Shown: positions 38,679 to 49,808 of the stretch, piece after piece | Layout: each line of letters begins with the position of its first letter | Numbering within the stretch: position 1 is the stretch's first letter | Assembly (NCBI GenBank): GCA_015501055.1 | Contig: JADNYV010000057.1 | Span: 124,001-188,000 of the forward strand | Length of the DNA stretch: 64,000 nt | Source of the DNA: Mucidula mucida | Lineage: Eukaryota > Basidiomycota > Agaricomycetes > Agaricales > Physalacriaceae | Direction: 5' to 3' | The notes under the pieces: model-generated | The model's database searches: none | The model's input: the letters and a program-made list of their open reading frames with translations, nothing else | What the model was told of the DNA's origin: nothing | Translations under genes and position numbers: made by a program

Positions 38679-40166
38679 ATGAGCTACAACGGAATCGACC
38701 GCAAGGACCGCGCACCATCCCCGGGCGAGTCTTCGTCCTCGCGAGGGAACGTTGTTGACCATGATGCTCCTCATGGTTGGTATTTTTTACTCCACTTCAA
38801 TCTACCAAGCGCTAAACAATTTGGCTCTGGCAGTAACCGCAGAGGCCCCTGCTGGTCCACGTGCGATTGGAAAGGCTAATGACGATGGAGGACGAATGAT
38901 TACTGTGCAGCCTTTGAAGCGATCGGAAATGCAGGTTGGCTTTTTGTACGGTCGATGTGAAAACGTCGTGTTCTAAAATCGGTTCTCTAGCCATCATATG
39001 CTCAGGACCTTGGCACTGGCGAGGCAAGTTTCATCCACAACAATGCAGTCTTTGCCAGCTAATCCTCTTGGCAGGTTACTCACGGTATCTACGGCTCTCT
39101 TCTGCAATGCCTGGGCTCCATCGTCGGTTGCTTGGGTGCTGTTCCCTGTTGCCCATGCCCCAACCCCTTCCGCGAGGTCAACCAAGGTTTGTTCACGCGC
39201 GGCCTTGTCCACGTCTATATTTTGACTTCTATTTCTCAGGCGCCGTGGGTTTGGTTTCTCGATTCGGTCAATTCTACAAGTCTGTCGATCCAGGCCTCGT
39301 CCAGGTCAATGTCTGCACTGAATCTCTCCGCATTGTCGACGTCAAGATCCAGATTAGCCCCATTGGCAGGCAAACGGTGATGTAAATGTCGGTCACCTCG
39401 CCTCTCGATCTGAGCTGATTCCGCTGTTCCTCTAGCACGCGTGACAACGTTAATGTCGAGATGTATGTTTTCCCATACTTTGCTTCTCATCATAATTGAC
39501 GCGTCTTTTTCTCAGCGACTCGGTTATCTACTTCCAGATCTGTAACCCATATCGAGCAGCATTCGGTATCACCGACCTACGGCAGGCGTTGATAGAGCGC
39601 GCGCAGACTACTCTCCGACACGTCGTCGGCGCCCGCGCTGTCCAGTCAGTTGTCACCGAGCGCGAAGCCATCGCGTTTGAGATTGCCGAAATCGTCGGCG
39701 ACATTGCCGACAAGTGGGGTGTGGCTATTGAGGGTATTCTCATCAAAGATATCATCTTCAGTCCAGAGGTCTCCGCGAGTTTGAGTAGCGCAGCGCAGCA
39801 GAAGCGTATTGGTGAGAGTAAGGTCATCGCCGCCCGGGCAGAGGTCGACGCTGCGCGCTTGATGAGGCAGGCGGCTGATATTCTAGCGTCGCCGGCGGCT
39901 ATGCAAATTCGTCAATTGGAGGCTTGTGAGTGACTCTTCCATGGGCGTTTTGCGCAGATGACTCACGCTCTATGCTAGTGCAACAAATGGCCAAATCAGC
40001 GAACAGCAAGGTTGTGTTCGTGCCGATGCAGCTCCAGAGCGATATAGTTAGCCAGATGGCTGGTTCGTCCGCATCTGGTGGCGCCATTACAGATGGTGCA
40101 GGCGCATCCTCGGGTTTAGGAGCTGTCGGTCGCGCATCCGTTATTAACAACCTCTCTGAGGTATGA
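38679..40166 (+). CDS. Stomatin/slipin family SPFH protein
   Basis: Membrane scaffold protein of the SPFH (prohibitin/stomatin) superfamily. After a charged N-terminus (MSYNGIDRKDRAPSPGES): QPSYAQDLGTGEVTHGIYGS, a Cys/Pro-rich hairpin segment (VGCLGAVPCCPCPNPFREV), then the SPFH domain: GAVGLVSRFGQFYKSVDPGL, VDVKIQISPIG, TRDNVNVEIDSVIYFQI, LRQALIERAQTTLRHVVG, EREAIAFEIAEIVGDIADKWG, IEGILIKDIIF; then coiled-coil AARAEVDAARLMRQAADILASPAAMQIRQLEA and VVFVPMQLQSDI. Six introns; the one at 39024-39074 must be GC-AG (donor GCAAGT) to give GEVTHGIYG. The frame is intact. Confidence 0.9.
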
Positions 40167-41544
40167 TTGTACTCCGGTGGTTCATCCTGATTTGATTACG
40201 TCCTTTACGCTCGCTGTTAGCTTTATACTGTACTGTTAGCCCTGCTTCCTCGCTTTTATGCGTGTACTTATAATCATGCCCTGAAATTTGATACCATGAA
40301 ATGTGCTTGCATTCAAATAATCATTGCCAGTTGAGCTTCTTCATCTCTTTAGCTTTCGATGCGCTGTTGTAGCTTACAAGTCGAAGGCCCCGTCCATAAA
40401 TGTCCATAAGCGGGCTTGTCTCAAACCTATTACTACTATCACCACCATGGCAGCCGTTCTTGGAGTCGAGCCCTCCTTCCGTGCCGGTGGCGCCTCCCCC
40501 TTCGTCGCTTCACCTGCGACTACACAACCTCCAATTGCCCCTGGGACGACCGTGGACCCCAAGCCGCAGCTGACGGCGAAAGACGTGCTGCAGCAATGCG
40601 AACTTATCATCTTCAAACGGTAGATGTTATTCGTTCCACTCCCTATCCTTACTTACCATACAGCAGTGGGGAGTGCAAAACCCGCTTTTTCAGAGTTCTC
40701 GCCATCCATGTAAGATGACATTAGGCAATGCTGGGCAAGGTCGCATTCCTTGCTCAAACTAAGGTGTGGCTCATGCTATAGCTGCTTAACTGCTTCAATA
40801 ATTACACTCAAAGGATGACATCTACCGCAACCTTTCCAATCATCCTGGAACTAATGCCCTGGAGATCAACACGAAATGGCAGTTGCTTGGTTATGGACAC
40901 ATTCATGCGTGTCACGCACCGCTTCTCTTCTGAATATGTTCCCCCCTTGGACACACAAGTATGTTGTGCATTTCTCTTCTCATTATGACTCTCAAGTTTC
41001 ACTGTAGGGGTCAGGATCAACAGCCCCTCCAAGACTGAGAAGGAGGTGGACGCGAGCAGCTAATGCCAATGAAGAGCCCAGTGTGGTCATTGAGGTTGGT
41101 CATTCAGAGACTATCAACGAACTGCACGGGACATATCCCGCTGGTTTCTTGTTGAACGTGTATGCTCAACTTCTAATGATGTGCTTTTTACCCTTACATT
41201 CACAGTGTACATTAAGCTTGTGATCCTTGTCGAGATCTCAAAGCCAACGTAGGTGCACCCAGAGCTGCCAACGCTGCACATGGAGACGTGACACTGCCTC
41301 ATAGACGAGACAAAGATACACCCAGAAATGTTCATGCAAGTAACGGATGAGGATTGGACTACACGAGTCCCGGGCCCAACAAGAATCCCTTTCTGGCTAC
41401 TGGGCTCCACGGACGTTCCCGATGGCCTGCCCGAACAGTTGGAGGTGCCGGCAGAACAACTCCAACCCCTCCGCCTCCGCCTGGACCAGGCACGCCTCTC
41501 TAGTCAATTTTAGTCGGCTTTTTGTACTGATGTATTTTCAGTGA
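40167..41544. other. Region with weak coding traces
   Basis: No complete gene. A short frame at 40447-40718 (MAAVLGVEPSFRAGG...; one 44-nt intron possible, giving FKRSGECKTRFFRV) starts in an ACCACCATGG context and may be a real small gene of about 75 residues or the 5' part of a broken one. Further on, scattered open pieces such as THRFSSEYVPPLDTQ and a Pro-rich stretch look like a decayed gene. I recognise none of them. Confidence 0.4.
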
Positions 41545-42222
41545 GCAATAAGAGTAGCAGTGTCCAGAAGTGCTGACCTACGAACGTGTCTTCTTGCCGA
41601 CGCCGCCATAACGAGCTGAAGAGCTGGTCAACCACTTTGTATATCAAGAAAGTCAGCGCCGAATTTGAACATTGTCCTGCCTCTTTAACAGCCATTTTCG
41701 TTACTAACATCTCAGAGCATATCCGATCCAGCCATTTTACATCTGTTTGACCTCTGCTCGATACCTCGACAGGGCTCATCGGTCTGGAAACCGTCGCTCC
41801 CAGCCCTCTCAACATTGAAATACTGAACTCTCTCATCGTTCCCCAGCTGCCGCTCCATTCAAACACAGAATACCCGACGCTTGATGTACGCACCTCGACA
41901 TGTCCGACGCCATAGTGCCGACTTGGTCAATGTGTTATGACCGACGACACATGAAATCACAATTGACGGGGACCGCGCAAGGGCGACGTGAGATATGGCG
42001 GATATCGCGCGCTAGTCACCTGGTGGTATGCTCTCGTCTTCGTCCGCGATGTTTTGTTTCTGAATGGCTCCTCCGGTGTTAGGTGAAGCCGGATCGTCGA
42101 TCGTTGAATCGTCGATTGTTGAACGGGCTACTCAGACAGTCTCATCCCGAAGGCTGTGTGAGGGATTCAGTTTGTTTAAAAGGGACTCTCTCAACTTTGC
42201 CCTCCTTAATTAGTACTCTATC

Positions 42223-43359
42223 ATGGCCTTCACAATCGAGAACATTATCAGCAAATTTACGCACTCCCAACGCTCCTTTGCGATTACAGGCCCAGTCGGG
42301 CGTGTACCGCAAGAGCTGTTGGACATCATCATTGCCCATCTCATCGACGACAAAGCTTCCCTCCTATCATGTGCCCTTGTTCATCCCAGTTGGACGGGCA
42401 TCAGCCGGTACTATCTTCGTGCTCTCAATCTCGTCGTTACTTCCCCATCCCGTGCCAAGGATCTCATCAAGCTCTTGCACTCATCACGCGAAATGCTTTC
42501 CTCGTCCATCACCGGCATCACACTCGTCGGCGAAGCACCAGTTGACAATACCACAGCACGGGGCAAATCACCCCGTGCGCGATCCTACAGCAAGCTGCTG
42601 CATGTCCTTAAAGCCAAGGGGATCACGCTTCGTTCAGGCGCCGTCGAGAAAGATCCATCCCTCGTCGGGATCCTAGCACATTATTTACCGGACCTCATTG
42701 AGCTCAGAGTGGCGTGTGGGTCGTACCAAGATATCCCGAGTTTCATCCGCGCGCTTGCTGGCTCTTTCCCGCAACTCGCTGAACTCTGCATCGAGCGCGG
42801 GTCAGTAGGAATGGATCTACCAGACGCACCACTATTCGGGCTGGAGCACGTCAGATTGTCTATGCCGTGCCTGCGCACCTTGCGCGTAGTCGGGTGGAAT
42901 AACGAGCTGGTACGCTGGTTGGGAAACAACATTGTCGGAACATTGGAGTGTTTGGAGCTGGAAAGCGCCAGCATGCGGTCGACTTGTCGTGTCGCGGAAG
43001 CATCAAAGTTGCTCCAAGGAAATATGGCGACATTGAAGGATCTTAGGCTGACGTTTGTGAAGCGCGATGGTTAGTGTTTCTTTCCATCCGTCTTTGTGGC
43101 AATGTGCTCACGGTTTGGATCTCTAGTCGCATTCGATTTGTCGGGTTTCGTGCACTTGCAGAACCTCGAAGTGACGAGCGGCATGTGTGATGCAGCATTG
43201 GCGGTGGTAGGATGGAGGTTGCCGAGGTCTTTGAAGCGGGTATACTTACGGAACGTTTTTCGTCTACTGCGCGTGCATTATCCGGTGTATCGTCGGGTGG
43301 GTGATAAAGAGGAGCGCGTAGTTTTCGAGGGCGCGAGGCTACAGGACGTGCTTGTATAG
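42223..43359 (+). CDS. F-box-like protein (F-box 3, right copy)
   Basis: Intact partner of the gene at 9669-10751. Exons 42223-43069 and 43127-43359 give about 359 residues. F-box helices GRVPQELLDIIIAHLIDD and SLLSCALVHPSWTGISRYYL, then leucine-rich stretches (YLPDLIELRVACGS, HVRLSMPCLRTLRV, LECLELESASMRS). The intron (donor GTTAGT) joins KRD to VAFDLSGFVHLQNLEV, and the protein ends VVFEGARLQDVLV. It differs from the left copy at six of the first 283 residues. Probably an SCF substrate receptor; target unknown. Confidence 0.72.
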
Positions 43360-43666
43360 CCTAATAACTTGAGAATAAAGACAGATTTAATCTCCATGTT
43401 GTGCCGAGAGTTATATGGCGCGAGCTTCAGCGATGGTAAATTCGACAACTTGAAACTGTTCTTAACCGACATCTTTTGTCTAGCCCCATGCCCGTTACAT
43501 GTGAGACTTTGAATAGAGAGCAAGGCCTTGAAGCAAAACAGTCTGACTGTTGTTTAGAAATTTTGTCGTGGATGCGTACTTCCTTCGAGTGGGAAGGTGA
43601 TTGCCTAAATGGGAGGTAGACTACTGATAGCTCAAAAAGGTAATCCAGGTGTCATCATCCGCACTC

Positions 43667-46184
43667 ATGGCTAGGTCTTTGCGTCCGCGTAAATCTAACG
43701 TGAACTACGCGCGTCTTGCGAGAGGCACGTCTGAATCCGAGGAAGAACCCGCCGACGCGGCTCCCCGATGTGCTCGAGGAGGACGACCATTCGAGTGGCA
43801 GCGACTTTGCTCCAGACGAGAAGAAGGATGCGGAAGCAGACGGCGACGAAGAGGACAAGGATGAAGATATGGCTTCTGTAAGCGATGATAACCAGGAACC
43901 TGTTATAGTCGCAGCGCCTCCAAAAGCCAAACCCAAAAGAGCTGCTGCGCGTCCCCGAATCGCTGGCGGCACGCGCCAAAGAATGTATGTCTTGCCCACT
44001 CCCAGCGTGCACCACCGTCATCGTGCTGTGCCTCTGCATTCTCCAACGACGGATGTAGAACGATTGGCGTCCAAGCCATCGTCGCCGTTTGTAAAGACGA
44101 GCACAACATTGACGAAGAGCTTCACGCACGACTCCAAGACGACGGATCGCGTCAACAAGGCGTGGGGCTACAATGTTGGACCTGGACCTGTTTGGGAGCT
44201 CGTCGAGGACAGAGCGTGGTTCAAAGAGGCTCAGGCAGGCGCTGAAATTGAGGATGACCGGCGTCCTGTTGTTCATTCGGATATCAAGACATCCATCGAG
44301 TTCAAGATGTTAACTACCATGTACGTATCTTGACCAATTTACTACTCTTCTAATCCAACTACTAGCGAGGCTACCCCATATCTTCCCTCCGACGTACTGG
44401 CAGCTGACGATGGGACACTAAACCCACCTACTCCTGTAACGTGTTTTCTCGGACCCCACGATAACCAGACAAGTGTACAATTCTCAAGATTTGGGTCTCG
44501 AAAGAATTGTATGTTCTCTTGTCTCACTACACCACTAGTCTTACCCATCACTAGCCGACTTTATACCGGAAAGTAAAGCGCATATCTTCAACCCTGGTGC
44601 TCCCGTATGGGGCCTTGACTGGTGCCCTATCCATCCTTCCGCCCGTGCAGGTTAGACTCTTGCTCGTAGGATTGATTCGGACTTCAAGGATCCATAGGCC
44701 GCAACTATACACAATACCTTGCCGTTGCGCCGTTTCCGACCAAGAATCATTCGCCAGACGTCGGTGTCAGAGCACCCCGCCCTGCTCTGGCGTGTATTCA
44801 AATATGGGCATGCGACGCGTCTGGTATGCGATGTGAAACCGTCCTGTGTATCGAATCTGGGCCTGCATATGACTTGAAATGGTGCCCTTTGCCTTCGCAC
44901 GACAAGGTCAGTTGCTATGCTGTTTTTAATCTCTGTCGCACTGACGACGTTTAGACTTCAAAACGACTTGGTTTTCTGGGTGGAACCTTTGAAGACGGGA
45001 CATTGTCTGTCTATGCAGTGCCTGATTGTCCACGAGACGCGTCGGGGCCATCATTCAGTGCGTTAACAGCTGTCTTTACAAGCAGTTGTATCTCATTTTG
45101 TTGAGCAGTACATATTGCAGACCCCATCATTCGCATCGAGATGGTGGAAACTGCCTGCTGGTCCTTTGACTGGGCGAACAGCGATGTCGTCGCCATCGGC
45201 ACTACGAACGGCGTTATTGTCGTATACAACATTGGTGCAGCCCTCAAAGAATACACACCAGGTTCGCTATCTTCGTGCTTTTGCTCGGCGCTTCTAATTC
45301 GGTCGTAGATAAATCTACTGTGGTTGACATTCTACCAACACATTATGTCCCAGTCCACCAGTCCGCTATCAGGGCACTAACGTGGATCAGGGTGCCGCCT
45401 TGCTCAGCAGATGGGACGCCTCGACTGGACGGGAATCCTACAGTCATTGCTAGTGGTGGCTACGATGGTATGGAATGCATGACAGATATCAGAGAAGGCC
45501 GGGGCTCCGTCATGAACCGCACGAGAGGTACTGCAAGTCTTTCTACTCGTCCATGAACTAATGATTTTCCTGCTAGATGTGATCAACACCATGATTTTCT
45601 CTCCGTATGCTGGCGGGCCCATTACCATCGACCACGAAAATATTGTCAAGGCATATTCTGCCTCGCCTAGTATGCTGGGAAGAGGCCATACGCTGTTGGA
45701 GCCTGGTGGACCTGTCTGGGTACATTCTTTTACTTCGTCTCTATTAGCCGCTTATGTCTTGTAGTGTATAAGCACGTCCGACATGCACCCTCAACTTGCC
45801 GTTGCATGCGCTGATGGAGCTCTCAGCACTACCAACATGCTGCGCTCTACCCGTCGAGGAGGCTCCGTTCCCTTTTGGATACACAAAATTATCAAATCGA
45901 CTACAGTCGCAAACAGGAATTTCGTATGCTGGAGCGATTCTGCCTACGGAATTGCGCCGACGAGTAAGACGGGGGCGTGGCCGCGGGAAGTGGGGGTACA
46001 GCGCGTGGTGTGGAATGCAGGGAATGGGCTGGGTTGTGCGGGGATGTTGGCGAGCGCGACAGGTAGTGGCTTGTGTCGGGTGGATTGTCTTGAAGGGCGG
46101 TGGATGAGGGACAAGTTCCCGTACGGGGATGTTGAGAGGTTAAGAGGCGGTACTGCTGTTGTTGATGATTCGGAATCTGAGTGA
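43667..46184 (+). pseudogene. TFIIIC WD40 subunit, Sfc6/TFC6/GTF3C2-like (right copy)
   Basis: Partner of the left copy at 6810-9323, with the same beta-propeller segments. Relative to the left copy there is one extra base near 43746, early in exon 1, which shifts MARSLRPRKSNVNYARL out of frame with LPDVLEEDDHSSGSDFAPDE; an internal ATG at 43869 (MASVSDDNQEPVIV) could still start a shortened protein. Near 45890-45955 three single bases are missing, so about 25 residues are read in altered frames before PTSKTGAWPREVG resumes. The propeller core between these points reads cleanly through short GT-AG introns (for example donor GTGCGT before IHIADPIIRIEM). It could be mildly damaged yet functional, or a pseudogene. 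Confidence 0.6.
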
Positions 46185-46409
46185 ATCCGTAATAGTGTCT
46201 CTTGGTCCTGTTCCAACCGTGGTTGATTTATGATTATCGTAGTTGTTGTAACCTGGTTTGTATCCCCCAAGTAGTCCCAGAAATCCTGACCTCTTAGCAT
46301 TCGGCACCCGGGCCGTGTCAGGAAGTCTTTCCTTTCAGCCATTCATTGCTTCTTTCTAGTATGCTTCTTTCAGAGTTCAAGTCCTTTTCTTTCTTGTGAG
46401 CCAACCATC

Positions 46410-48121
46410 ATGGCCATCGACCAAACTCCTTCCGAGGTTCAGCCTGCATCCTCTGCTGATGGTGCTGGACAAAGTGCACCTAATTGGGCTCAGGCTAGCG
46501 ACTCGAACAGGCCGAAATATGATACTTATCAACGAGGACGAGGGCGCGGACGAGGTCGTGGTGGAATGTCGCGTAATTCGGAATCCAGCGGACCACGCAA
46601 GGAGTGGCACGAGGAGTGGAAGGATCTCGAGGACTACATCCATCCGGGAGGCTATAATCCGTACCATTCATCCCGTTCACTCTGAGCAGTGGCTGATGCT
46701 ACCGTTAGAAACATACCCGTAACTGATCGCGTCCGCTCTGCAGCTCTAGATTTTGCGAGGAACCGTATGTGGCCGCGCGAATTCGATCCGAATGCCTCGA
46801 TGACTGTTCGCGAGCAGTGGGATCAAGTAAGCTTCTGTATAGACTTATACGCTTTATGCTCACTCATGAATAGTTCCTCATTTTCATTGGTATCATCATG
46901 AATATGCCCATCTGGCACAGAGTCGTCGAAGGCGCGCCCGAAGAGGACGATGAAGCAGACTTTTCTGATGAAGAGATGAACGTTATCAGGCGCGATGACT
47001 TTCGCGGTCAGAATCTCAAGAAACCGCTCAAACCTCGTCCTCCTTATGCCAACTATGCTAAAACGCCCACTGTCGTCCAATCCGACAAGGAAATCCAGGA
47101 TTTGTTGCAGATTGCTGATTCCGAAAAGAACGAGAAACTCTTTGACTTTTGCGACAATCCGGAGAAGATGACCACCATCTTTCTTTCGTCGTACATGATT
47201 GACCAAAGCCTCATCTAGTATGTATCTTTTGGCTTTACGCCTCTCCTTATCCTAACGGTTTGTCAGTTCCGATCGCTTCTTGTTCACAATTCCTCGCTTG
47301 GTTCGCTTCTTCCTGATCTACTTGCTCAAAAACGATGTCCTAGATGGCAGAGCGGACGAGCTGAAAAAGTCGCTCAAAGTCGCGGATCTCGCCATTGTTG
47401 AACTGCTCCAGACTTCCAAGCTTGCAAAGGCTCTTCCTGATGCTCTCCATAACGCGCTCTCAGCTTCTTTCTCGTCCAAAGTCACACCGGAAGAGGATGC
47501 GTTTGCGAAATCCCTCCAGGAGCAAGGAGTCGAATTTGTTAGCATCGATGTAGAAATCGCTGCGGTGAAGGACGCAGTTGACGATAATGTCGGTACAGAG
47601 GACAGTGGCTGGGGCGTTCCAACGACGGATTGGAAACTTCCCGAGGGCAAGACCCTTTCTACGTTGCTTGGACCGACGGCTCCCATTCTCGCCCTCACCC
47701 ATACCAGTGACATTGTCGAAAGCTCTACGAGACGTATTACGGCTATCGCGCCTCCCACTGATGCGGCGTCTTCAGAGCTTGCAAAGAATTTTCCAAGGTT
47801 GTCCTCAGTCCGTGGCCCGACGCCCGAGTAAACCATCCCGTCATTGAAGAGACTTCCAAAGGACACGTTCTGGCAGCAGACAAAGACTCAGCGCCGGGCG
47901 CCCATGACCCGTGGAAAGATGATATCGTGATCCTAGTCGAGGATGAGACTGCAGCAGTGTTGAAGGTGGGCATGGGGTTGGAGGGTACGTTTGTCCAGAT
48001 AGTGCGCCGTGATGGGGATAAAGGGGAAGAGGCGTTGTGGTATTTAAGCAGGCTCTTAGCGACGTTGCCGAGCTATTACTTGTTTTCTGGAGAGGTAGTT
48101 GAGCCGCACCCCGATTGTTGA
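46410..48121 (+). pseudogene. Arb1-like Argonaute siRNA chaperone subunit (right copy)
   Basis: Partner of the left copy at 4879-6596. Exons by eye: 46410-46660, 46709-46826, 46874-47217, 47267 onward. The first intron (donor GTACCA, branch-like GCTGATG, acceptor GTTAG) removes an apparent stop after YNP and joins NIPVTDRVRSAALDFARN. Core motifs: FIGIIMNMPIWHRVVEG, TTIFLSSYM, FTIPRLVRFFLIYLLKNDVLDG, VADLAIVELLQTSK. Exons 1-3 and the start of exon 4 are intact here, unlike the left copy, but one base is missing near 47796, which ends the frame at RGPTPE and removes about the last 100 residues (KGHVLAAD...EVVEPHPDC is still legible in another frame). The Arb1 assignment rests on architecture and short motifs only. 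Confidence 0.6.
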
Positions 48122-48465
48122 GTTGTTTTTGTCGCTATGTAGTATTAGAATATGTCGTTATAATCTTGCTATCGACGTCTGTTGTATCTGAAATGTATAA
48201 CACTTCATTATTGTATGTTAATAAGGAAGGCTGTTAGTATTGACTTGTATCAATGTTACAATGTACTTATGTCGATCACAAAGAGGTTTCTTCCGAACCA
48301 CCATCTTCAGTCGCGTCATTGGCTCTCGGGACGCGCTTGCCAAAGTCATCTACAGTGCGAGAAACTGTACCGTCTCATACGTGCGGAAAGTTTACGCTTT
48401 TAGAATACGTTCTTACCATTTTTATAGGTGGCAAATTTCTTGCTATTCGAATCGACCTGCGTCCA

Positions 48466-49389
48466 GGATGTGGGTATGGGCAATTGGCGGGGGAAAGATC
48501 GTGAGCTGACTAAGCAGCCCGATCACTGATTTCATCGCGCGGACTCTCTCCTTCCATCCATGACCTTCGTTTACCCATGTAGCGCTGCACAGGCGACTAG
48601 TTACTATTCTATGGTAATTACTTGTTAATTATAGGTGATTTACTGGTACCACTCATCCTCGGAATCATATCCTTCCTCATCCTCAAGATCTGCTATCCGC
48701 TCTGCTTCTGCTCCTTATGCAAGAGCTTAGCAGTCTCAGAGTCACTTCCGGGGTCGTTTTCCTTGTCCAAATCAGATGAGTACTCGTCCGGTGCATCAGC
48801 ATCGAGTGGTGTGGCCACAGAGCTCGAAGATGCATTCCTAGCAGCTCTAGCCCGTTGTAGATGGTCATTTTGGCCTTTCCGCTTGCGCTTCCGGCCTAGT
48901 TTGAAGCGACACGCAGCATCTAGACGTTTATCTTCGTTGCCCATGAGACGTGGAGGGTGAGAGACGCGTCGGGGAGCGCGTTTAATATAGTAGACGGCGC
49001 GTCAATGTGTTTGTTTACATATGTTGATTTTGCATGCAAGCTGATCACCGGCTCGAAACTTTTGCACCGCATTTGCACACTGCCGTACCGCAAAAAGTGT
49101 CGGGATTGCCTCAGATTGGAATTTGATTCGAAAGTAGTAGAAAAAAATTGCAAAAAATCGAATATTTAGTAGGTAGTTATACAGGATATTTGCTTTGTAG
49201 TCCTAAGTTTACAAGCTTGTTCTACTACTTACAAATGAAATGCTAATCTCAACATTTTCTCTCACTGAACTGTAGTCCCAGAGTGCCTCGTTCATGAGAT
49301 GTAAATTCGTGCGACGGTGAGAGAGCCCTTTGGCTGGGTGTCCGCTTTTGGAAGGTCATGCTAAATAACTTTCCCACATACCCACAGGA
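48466..49389. mobile_element. 918-bp DNA transposon with TIRs and GGA target duplication
   Basis: The element spans 48469-49386. Its ends are perfect 10-base terminal inverted repeats, TGTGGGTATG at 48469-48478 and CATACCCACA at 49377-49386, flanked by GGA at 48466-48468 and 49387-49389. The empty site is preserved in the left arm, where the same flank runs straight into the start codon of F-box 2 (GCGTTCAAAATGGAGG there; GCGTCCAGG/ATGGAGG here). It carries only a short minus-strand frame and so is non-autonomous. Three-base target duplications occur in CACTA/EnSpm and PIF/Harbinger elements, but the TIR matches neither consensus clearly. Confidence 0.85.
48683..48944 (-). pseudogene. Short uncharacterised reading frame inside the transposon
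   Basis: An 83-codon minus-strand frame, MGNEDKRLDAACRFKLGRKR followed by a basic stretch and an acidic SSDLDKENDPGSDSE segment. Downstream, a shifted frame continues with RIADLEDEEGYDSEDEWYQ, so a longer original protein was probably broken. Charged, disordered composition; perhaps the N-terminus of a gene carried by or captured in the element. No transposase motif is seen. Confidence 0.4.
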
Positions 49390-49766
49390 TGGAGGAAACT
49401 ATGTCCCCATGCACCAACTGTGGTGCTTTCCCTAGACGGAGTCTCCACCACGAGGAGGAATACCAGAGCTCTGTGCTTCTTGAACGACTCCGCACCTCGA
49501 ATTTCCCAGCAACGGACCAGGAGATCTCGCACATCCGCCACACCATTTTACCCACTATCTCCGACGACATATCATCCATTGACTCCAAAGTCGCATCTCT
49601 TCACGAGGTCACCGGGTCCAGGGAAAGTATGCGTTTGATTGGACTGTGCACATCTCTTGAGACTCTCTATACAAATTACTGGTACTGGGAAGACGACGAG
49701 GCCGAATCGCCCCACCCACCCACCAACTGTCCAACTGTCGAATGGCAAGAGCGCGGCGGAATATAA
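49389..49766 (+). pseudogene. Truncated F-box 2 paralogue with internal deletion
   Basis: Starts MEETMSPCTNCGAFPRRSLH and keeps LERLRTSNFPATDQE and the first part of the coiled-coil (SKVASLHEV), then jumps at about 49615 into a distant part of the gene (MRLIGLCTSLETLYTNYW, matching CLRVIGQCPSLEILLTPYW in F-box 2). The F-box itself and roughly 200 residues are missing, and the C-terminal half is lost after PTNCPTVEW. A transposon sits immediately before its ATG. Without an F-box it cannot act as an SCF receptor. Confidence 0.75.
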
Positions 49767-49808
49767 ATCGTACCGAATTACAAGAATAGACCGCTCTCTG
49801 CAATCTAC

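Larger units (their letters stand above)
41545..48468. repeat. Right arm of the ~7-kb inverted duplication
   Basis: Reverse complement of about 4539-11430. Near-identical from about 41705 to 48465, with a more diverged inner flank (41545-41705). The outer end is cut by a transposon; the F-box gene beyond it corresponds to the F-box gene just outside the left arm. Confidence 0.9.

Noticed and set aside
46661..46708. Stop codon in the right Arb1-like copy after the YNPYH reading
   Set aside because: It lies in a 48-nt intron with donor GTACCA and acceptor GTTAG, which also explains why the two arms differ in length there.
48240..48509. Open frame starting MTCINVTMYLCRSQRGFF at both arms' outer ends (also upstream of F-box 2)
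   Set aside because: It is simply the conserved 5' flank of the F-box genes being open; the F-box ATG lies downstream, and F-box 4 and 5 do not keep this frame.
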